This document shows positions 59,842 to 64,000 of a DNA stretch of 64,000 bases, piece after piece. Below the pieces are notes generated by a model that was not told the DNA's origin, made no database searches, and saw only the letters and a list, made by a program, of their open reading frames with translations. The stretch comes from Pseudomonadota bacterium (GTDB taxonomy: Bacteria; Pseudomonadota; Gammaproteobacteria; Burkholderiales; Burkholderiaceae_C). How positions within the stretch are numbered: the stretch's first letter is position 1; every line of letters starts with the position of its first letter. A program made the position numbers and the translations under genes. The stretch lies in contig JAKBBK010000007.1 in assembly GCA_021808525.1 (NCBI GenBank), positions 16,335-80,334 on the forward strand. Direction: 5' to 3'.

Positions 59842-60341
59842 GCAGTGGCTACGCGCCCGTTCGCAAGCTGCTTGTTACGGATCAGGTCGATGCCTTCGAC
59901 TGCGGCCAGGCCGCGCTGAACCAGTTCCTGCAGCGCTATGCGCTCGTCAATCAGAAGGCCAACAGCGCGCAGACCTACGTCTGCTGCCACGGTGATGTGG
60001 TGGTCGGCTTCTACAGCCTCGCCGTCGGTAGTGTCGATCCGGACACCGCGCCATCAAGAGTGATGAAGGGACTGGCGCGCCACCCGGTACCGGTCATGAT
60101 CCTGGCCCGACTCGCGGTGGACAAGGAGCATCAGCGTAAAGGCCTGGGCCAGGCATTGCTCAAGGACGTGCTGCTGCGCACCGCACAGGCCGCCGACATC
60201 GCCGGCATCCGTTGCCTGCTGGTGCATGCCAAGGATGATACGGCGCGGCTCTGGTACGAGTCCTGGGAATTCGAGCCTAGCCCGACCGATCCTTATCACC
60301 TGTTCCTGATGCTCAAGGATCTCAAGGGCATGTTGAGCTGA
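59838..60341 (+). CDS. GNAT acetyltransferase toxin (TacT type)
   Basis: 167 residues from a TTG overlapping the antitoxin stop (TTGA). FDCGQAALNQFLQRYA is the characteristic N-terminal helix; the acetyl-CoA loop is the usual R/Q-x-x-G-x-G/A of ARLAVDKEHQRKGLGQALL; a late YESWEFEPSP carries the toxin's catalytic Tyr region. It would acetylate the amino group of aminoacyl-tRNA to stop translation. No ATG fits the expected N-terminus. Confidence 0.9.
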   Translation: MSSGYAPVRKLLVTDQVDAFDCGQAALNQFLQRYALVNQKANSAQTYVCCHGDVVVGFYSLAVGSVDPDTAPSRVMKGLARHPVPVMILARLAVDKEHQRKGLGQALLKDVLLRTAQAADIAGIRCLLVHAKDDTARLWYESWEFEPSPTDPYHLFLMLKDLKGMLS

Positions 60342-60427
60342 GGTGGTGTCTCCACCTCAGAGCCCGACTCTCTCGCGCTGCTCATCCCACAGCGCCGGCG
60401 GATTGACCGCCAGATCGGACGGCGAAA

Positions 60428-60460
60428 TGAAAACGGCCCCTGCATCGCTGCAAGGGCCGT
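60428..60460 (-). terminator. terminator-like hairpin beside the right direct repeat
   Basis: On the minus strand ACGGCCC and GGGCCGT form a stem around a TTGCAGCGATGCAG-like loop, followed by TTTTCATTT. The hairpin, loop and distance resemble the terminator beyond tRNA-Asn (62003-62036), although no complete tRNA precedes it here. Confidence 0.6.
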
Positions 60461-60465
60461 CGAAT

Positions 60466-60500
60466 GTGGCTCGCCAACCAGGGCGAATCCGGGCACTGGA
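60466..60500 (+). repeat. 35-bp direct repeat, right copy
   Basis: Near-identical to 59400-59434 (two mismatches). On the minus strand it ends in a GAGCCA that abuts a terminator-like hairpin, the same arrangement as at the 3' end of tRNA-Asn, suggesting derivation from a tRNA 3' end or an attachment site. Confidence 0.75.
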
Positions 60501-60565
60501 GCGTCACGCTCGCTTCAGCGCCCTGAGGCACACGACCGGAACGCCCTTACGCCCTCGCGTCGCGC

Positions 60566-60847
60566 TCAAGCCGCAAGTTCCCGCAAGATCTCCGGATGGC
60601 GCGTTGCAACGATCATCAACGTTTGCGCCGCACCGGACGGCTTGCGTCGGCCCTGCTCCCACTCCTGGAGCGTGCGCACCGATACCCCCATGAGTGCGGC
60701 GAATTTCGACTGCGAGAGTCCCGAGGCAGCTCGCGCCTGGGCAACCGGCGAATGAACGACGGCACCCTGCCCGGCTCGCATCTGCTTGACCGATTCGAGC
60801 AGCTTGTGCCCGAGCTCCTCTCCGGTCATGACGTCACGCTTGGACAT
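60566..60847 (-). CDS. helix-turn-helix antitoxin (HigA/NadS type)
   Basis: 93 residues from ATG 60847. GEELGHKLLESVKQM at the N-terminus and an XRE helix-turn-helix near the C-terminus (SGLSQSKFAALMGVSVRTLQ, EWEQGRRKPSGAAQ). This is the usual partner of HigB/RelE-like toxins encoded upstream, whose 3' end overlaps its start by 14 bp. The antitoxin frame is intact though its toxin is not. Confidence 0.88.
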   Translation of the reverse strand: MSKRDVMTGEELGHKLLESVKQMRAGQGAVVHSPVAQARAASGLSQSKFAALMGVSVRTLQEWEQGRRKPSGAAQTLMIVATRHPEILRELAA

Positions 60848-61152
60848 GGTCGATTTCCTCCTTGATGGCCTTGAGGATGTCGGCGGGAATGGTACCGCGC
60901 ACGGCCTTCGCATAGATGACCAGAAGGAAGATCACGCCGCTTTCCAGTCGGTTCGTAGATCACACGAACTCCGCCGCGCTTGCCAGTGCCCGAGCGGCTC
61001 CACCGTACCTTGCGACATCCGCCCGAACCCGGGATAACGTCACCTGCCAACGGGTTCGTGGCAAGCCACGCGCAGAACTCGCCACGCTCATCCTCGGTCC
61101 AGATCGACTTGGCGTCAGAGCCGAAAAGCGGTGTCTCGACGACGGTGTACAT
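60834..61152 (-). pseudogene. HigB/RelE-like toxin, frameshifted
   Basis: From ATG 61152 the frame encodes a RelE-fold toxin: WTEDERGEFCAWLATNPLAG, DVIPGSGGCRKVRWS and GTGKRGGVRVIY. It then shifts by one base: continuing in the next frame gives NRLESGVIFLLVIYAKAVRG and TIPADILKAIKEEIDHVQA, the expected C-terminus, ending at 60834. A single-base change near 60956 therefore breaks the gene. Sequencing error is possible. Confidence 0.8.
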
Positions 61153-61243
61153 GGCACGCATCATACGTCATTGACGTATGCAAACAGCTTTCGGAAGCAA
61201 CATCCATGCGCCAGCCATGGTGATGAGGCGGTCTGGTTGCGCT

Positions 61244-61657
61244 TCAGGAGCGACCTCGACCTGACGCTCCTGCCCCGCGCCCCACTCCCTCAGCGAGAAG
61301 CATTGTGATCAACGTATTGAGCGACGTTCCCTCCGACCGGGCGCGTGCGACCAGCTCTGCATGGAGACTGCGCGGCAACCTCTGCACCAGCTTCACCGGT
61401 TCCGGCGTTTGTCCGTGACGCGTCGGCTTCGGGATGGGCTTGCCCATATCGGCGCGGGCGGACATCCAGGCCGAGAACGCATCGCGACCGTTGGCGATGG
61501 TCTCCTCGATCGTCTCGCCGTCAGACATGCAACCCGGAAGGTCGGGAAACGTGATGATGAATCCGCCGCCATCCTCCTCGGTCAGCGGTTCGACGATGTG
61601 CGGATAGGCCTCGAAGGCATACGGCGCCTCGACATGCGCGATCTTGATGTCGATCAT
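61244..61657 (-). CDS. hicB: HicB-family antitoxin
   Basis: 137 residues from ATG 61657. The HicB partial RNase-H-like fold has GGGFIITFPDLPGCMSDGET and EETIANGRDAFSAWM, and the C-terminus carries a ribbon-helix-helix DNA-binding part (VQRLPRSLHAELVARARSEG, TSLNTLITMLL). It masks HicA and represses the operon. ATG overlaps the hicA stop (ATGA). Confidence 0.9.
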   Translation of the reverse strand: MIDIKIAHVEAPYAFEAYPHIVEPLTEEDGGGFIITFPDLPGCMSDGETIEETIANGRDAFSAWMSARADMGKPIPKPTRHGQTPEPVKLVQRLPRSLHAELVARARSEGTSLNTLITMLLAEGVGRGAGASGRGRS

Positions 61658-61899
61658 GGCTGTGACTCCCTCACCTTGTCGCACAGTGCGACGAAATGGC
61701 GGATGTAGATGGGCTTGATCGGGCGATGCGCCGGAATGCAGACATCCTCATCGACGCCGGGGTACGAGAACACATGATGACCGCCACTCTCATTGCGACA
61801 GCTCAACCCCAGGCGCGCTGCGATCGACTTCACCTCATCGATACGCCAATCACGCGGATTGTTGCGCATGCGCTCCAGAGCCTTCTCATGCCTGACCAT
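61654..61899 (-). CDS. hicA: HicA-family mRNA interferase toxin
   Basis: 81 residues. The double-stranded-RNA-binding-like HicA fold is seen in WRIDEVKSIAARLGLSC, the GGHHVFSYPG catalytic His region (usually GSHH) and CIPAHRPIKPIYIRHFVAL. It cleaves mRNA in the absence of HicB. Longer at the N-terminus than the shortest HicA members; otherwise normal, with an intact antitoxin behind it. Confidence 0.88.
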   Translation of the reverse strand: MVRHEKALERMRNNPRDWRIDEVKSIAARLGLSCRNESGGHHVFSYPGVDEDVCIPAHRPIKPIYIRHFVALCDKVRESQP

Positions 61900-62002
61900 G
61901 CGCGAATAGTATCACCTGCGACACTATCTTGCAGAGCGAGGCGAGGCGAGGCGCCACGCCTGCGTGGCGGCAATCAGTCACGTTCGCGTCACGGTGGCGC
62001 CC

Positions 62003-62036
62003 AAAGAAAAGGGCCTCGCATCACTGCAAGGCCCTG
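62003..62036 (-). terminator. intrinsic terminator after tRNA-Asn
   Basis: Minus strand: AGGGCCT and AGGCCCT pair around TTGCAGTGATGCG-like loop bases, followed by TTTTCTTT. It lies 6 bp beyond the tRNA 3' end. Confidence 0.85.
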
Positions 62037-62042
62037 AATTTA

Positions 62043-62118
62043 TGGCTCCCCGACCTGGGCTCGAACCAGGGACCTACGGATTAACAGTCCGGCGCTCTAC
62101 CGACTGAGCTATCGGGGA
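62043..62118 (-). tRNA. tRNA-Asn (GUU)
   Basis: 76 nt on the minus strand. Acceptor TCCCCGA pairs with TCGGGGA, D arm AGCTCAGTCGG, anticodon loop CTGTTAA between CGGA and TCCG giving GTT, T arm GGTTCGAGCC and encoded CCA. It lies at the edge of the toxin-antitoxin region and could be the historic integration site. Confidence 0.97.
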
Positions 62119-62175
62119 ACAAGCCGCTCAGTATAAAGCGAATTTCCCGGGGCCGGCAAGGCCCCGGCGGAAGCT

Positions 62176-62802
62176 TCAGTCCTGCGCCGCCGGCGATGCG
62201 AGCATGCGTTGCACATAGCGCGCGATCAGGTCGACTTCCAGGTTCACCGTGCCGCCCTCGCGCAACTCATGCAGATTGGTGTGCTCGAGGGTGTGGGGAA
62301 TCAGGTTGATGTGGATGCGCGCGCTGCCGCCGGCGCAGTCCTCGACGCGGTTGACGGTCAGGCTCACGCCGTTGACCACCACCGAGCCCTTGTAGGCGAA
62401 AAAGCTCGCCAGCCCGGCCGGGGCGGCCACCACCAGGTGGCGCGACTCTCCCGCCGGCTCGAAGCCCTGCACCCGGCCGACGGCGTCGACGTGGCCGGTC
62501 ACCAGGTGGCCGCCCAGGCGCGTGGACAGGGTCAGCGACTGCTCCAGGTTGAGCAGGCTGCCCTGCCGGTCCAGCCCGCAGGTGCGCCGCAGGCTCTCGG
62601 CGGAAACGTCGAAGCTGAAATGCGCCGGACCCATCTCCACCACGGTCATGCAGGCGCCGCTGCAGCAGATGCTGTCGCCCAGCGCGGCGCCGTCCAGCCA
62701 GCCGGGGGGCGTGGAGACCCTCACGCGCAGGCCCGCCCCCTCTCCGGGCAGCGCCGAGGTGGATTCGATGCGCCCGAGCGCGGTGATGATTCCGGTGAAC
62801 AT
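62176..62802 (-). CDS. ribE: riboflavin synthase alpha chain
   Basis: 208 residues with two lumazine-binding repeats. MFTGIITALGRI is the hallmark N-terminus; GDSICCSGACMTV and FDVSAESLRRT in repeat 1, SLTLSTRLGGHLVTGHVDAV and VNGVSLTVNRVED in repeat 2. It dismutates two 6,7-dimethyl-8-ribityllumazine molecules to riboflavin. Divergent from ybgC across 39 bp; no FMN riboswitch is seen. Confidence 0.96.
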   Translation of the reverse strand: MFTGIITALGRIESTSALPGEGAGLRVRVSTPPGWLDGAALGDSICCSGACMTVVEMGPAHFSFDVSAESLRRTCGLDRQGSLLNLEQSLTLSTRLGGHLVTGHVDAVGRVQGFEPAGESRHLVVAAPAGLASFFAYKGSVVVNGVSLTVNRVEDCAGGSARIHINLIPHTLEHTNLHELREGGTVNLEVDLIARYVQRMLASPAAQD

Positions 62803-62841
62803 GACAGGCGGCTCCTGGACGGGCTCATTACACTGCGGGGC

Positions 62842-63279
62842 ATGTTAGCGACCACCTCCGCCCCTTGCGATGCATTCGCCAGATTCGTCCTGCCGCTGCG
62901 GGTGTACTGGGAAGACACCGATGCCGGCGGCGTCGTGTACTACGCCAACTACCTCAAGTTCTGCGAGCGCGCCCGCAGCGAATGGCTGCGCAGCCTGGGC
63001 GTGGACCAGCAGCGCCTGGCGCAGACCGAGGGGCTGATGTTCGTGGTCAGCACCGCCGAGGTGCGTTACCTGAGCCCGGCGCGCCTGGACGACGCCTTGC
63101 TGGTGGGCGTGGATTTCGGCGCGCGCGGCGCCGCCAGCCTGGAGTTCGTGCAACAGGTGCGGCGCGACGACCCGGCGCGCACCCTGCTGGCCGAGGCGCG
63201 CGTGCTGGTGGCCTGCGTGCAGGCGCAGAGCTTTCGCCCCCAGCGCATGCCGGAGCTCATCCGGCGCGCAGTGGGCTGA
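62842..63279 (+). CDS. ybgC: acyl-CoA thioesterase YbgC (Tol-Pal cluster)
   Basis: 145 residues, hot-dog fold 4HBT. YWEDTDAGGVVYYANYLKF contains the catalytic Asp; ERARSEWLRSLG and VRYLSPARLDD follow. It hydrolyses short acyl-CoA thioesters and usually opens the tol-pal operon. Start at ATG 62842 because the first strand begins about 15 residues later. tolQ follows 141 bp downstream. Confidence 0.94.
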   Translation: MLATTSAPCDAFARFVLPLRVYWEDTDAGGVVYYANYLKFCERARSEWLRSLGVDQQRLAQTEGLMFVVSTAEVRYLSPARLDDALLVGVDFGARGAASLEFVQQVRRDDPARTLLAEARVLVACVQAQSFRPQRMPELIRRAVG

Positions 63280-63420
63280 GGGCCCGCGGCGCCCAGGTCA
63301 GGGCTGCCGCAGCCGCACAGGTGGGAGGCGGCCGCGGGCGCCGAGGCACAATAGAGGGTGCGCGGCGCGCCCCGTCCGGGCTCGACTCCGCGACCCGCCT
63401 TCCCTGACCGTCAATTGCGC

Positions 63421-64000
63421 ATGGACCAGAACTTTTCCATCGTTTCCCTCGTGCTCGGCGCGAGCACCGTCGTGCAGATCGTGCTGGCCCTGCTGCTCTC
63501 GGTATCCCTGGCGAGCTGGACGGTGATCTTCCGCAAGTACTTCTCGGTGAAGGAAGCGCGGGTCAAGACCGACGACTTCGAGCAGGAATTCTGGTCGGGC
63601 ACCAGCCTGAACGACCTGTACCAGGCCGCGGTCGGCGCGGCGCGCCACGGCAGCCCGCTGCAGCGCATCTTCGCCTCGGGCATGCGCGAATTCCTCAAGC
63701 TGCGCGAACGCCGGCTGGATCCGACCACGCTGGTCGACGGCGCACGCCGGGCGATGCGCGCGGCACAGCAACGTGAAATGGACGTGATCGAGTCCAACCT
63801 GTCCTTCCTGGCCTCGGTGGCTTCGGTCTCTCCCTACGTGGGGCTGTTCGGCACGGTGTGGGGCATCATGCATGCCTTCGTCGGCCTGTCCAACCTGCAG
63901 CAGGTCACGCTGGCCACGGTGGCGCCGGGCATCGCCGAGGCGCTGGTGGCCACCGCCATCGGCCTGTTCGCGGCCATTCCCGCGGTCATCGCCTACAACT
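63421..64000 (+). CDS. tolQ: Tol-Pal system inner-membrane protein TolQ (3' end outside window)
   Basis: The first 193 codons. Helix 1 ([21 protein letters not shown]) is followed by the cytosolic region with [15 protein letters not shown] and [30 protein letters not shown], the second helix and the TolQ/ExbB/MotA signature. TolQ with TolR uses the proton-motive force to drive TolA for outer-membrane constriction during division. The third helix is reached at the window edge. Confidence 0.96.
   Translation, partial: MDQNFSIVSLVLGASTVVQIVLALLLSVSLASWTVIFRKYFSVKEARVKTDDFEQEFWSGTSLNDLYQAAVGAARHGSPLQRIFASGMREFLKLRERRLDPTTLVDGARRAMRAAQQREMDVIESNLSFLASVASVSPYVGLFGTVWGIMHAFVGLSNLQQVTLATVAPGIAEALVATAIGLFAAIPAVIAYN

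Noticed and set aside
1-64000. CRISPR arrays, rRNA genes, complete insertion sequences
   Set aside because: No evenly spaced repeats, no rRNA core sequences and no transposase motifs were found when reading both strands.

Overview
The window is about 69% G+C, densely coded DNA from a Gram-negative bacterium. The gene families and their order (ribE/ybgC-tolQ, recJ beside lolD, SCO1/SenC, a complete pelABCDEFG operon, nonulosonic acid genes) point to a betaproteobacterium, most likely of the order Burkholderiales. I do not assign a genus. There are two tRNA genes (Arg-ACG and Asn-GUU), no rRNA, no CRISPR array and no recognisable insertion sequence.

Layout. 1-6300: end of an MFS transporter, an alpha/beta hydrolase, a BtuB-type TonB receptor preceded by a cobalamin riboswitch, and a fluoride-riboswitch operon (crcB, DUF190, MFS). 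6500-11340: an accessory segment in which two close paralogues of an HD phosphohydrolase bracket a broken metallophosphoesterase, a Nudix hydrolase, an adenosylhomocysteinase-like protein and a lysophospholipid-acyltransferase-like protein, ending at tRNA-Arg. The 8.5-9.7 kb part is visibly lower in G+C. 11450-24520: an eleven-gene surface-glycan cluster predicted to make CMP-legionaminic acid or a close relative from UDP-GlcNAc (PglF, PglE/LegC, PglD/LegH, LegG, LegI, LegF), with a PglC-like initiating transferase, a MurJ-like flippase, an asparagine-synthase homologue, a glycosyltransferase and an HpcH-family aldolase. lolD follows.

25200-41400: a PAS-GAF-GGDEF-EAL protein, recJ, a conserved protein of unknown function, an IclR regulator divergent from a GMC oxidoreductase, four small exported proteins, a cold-shock protein, a sulfur amino acid block (cystathionine beta-lyase plus an amino acid ABC transporter and an Lrp regulator), a UPF0126 protein and SCO1/SenC. 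41400-54300: pelA-pelG on the minus strand, encoding Pel exopolysaccharide synthesis and export. Just upstream of pel lies a two-gene TIR plus SLOG-transmembrane module (54468-57887), the best candidate here for an unusual immune system: the domains match Thoeris logic (TIR enzyme, SLOG sensor), but the SLOG protein has four membrane helices and the TIR protein has a membrane helix followed by four repeats.

58440-62120: a toxin-antitoxin-rich region ending at tRNA-Asn (Phd/VapC-type, decayed hicAB, TacAT-type, an HTH antitoxin with a frameshifted HigB-like toxin, intact hicAB). It contains a pair of 35-bp imperfect direct repeats, one of which sits in a context resembling the 3' flank of the tRNA. 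The window closes with ribE, ybgC and the start of tolQ.
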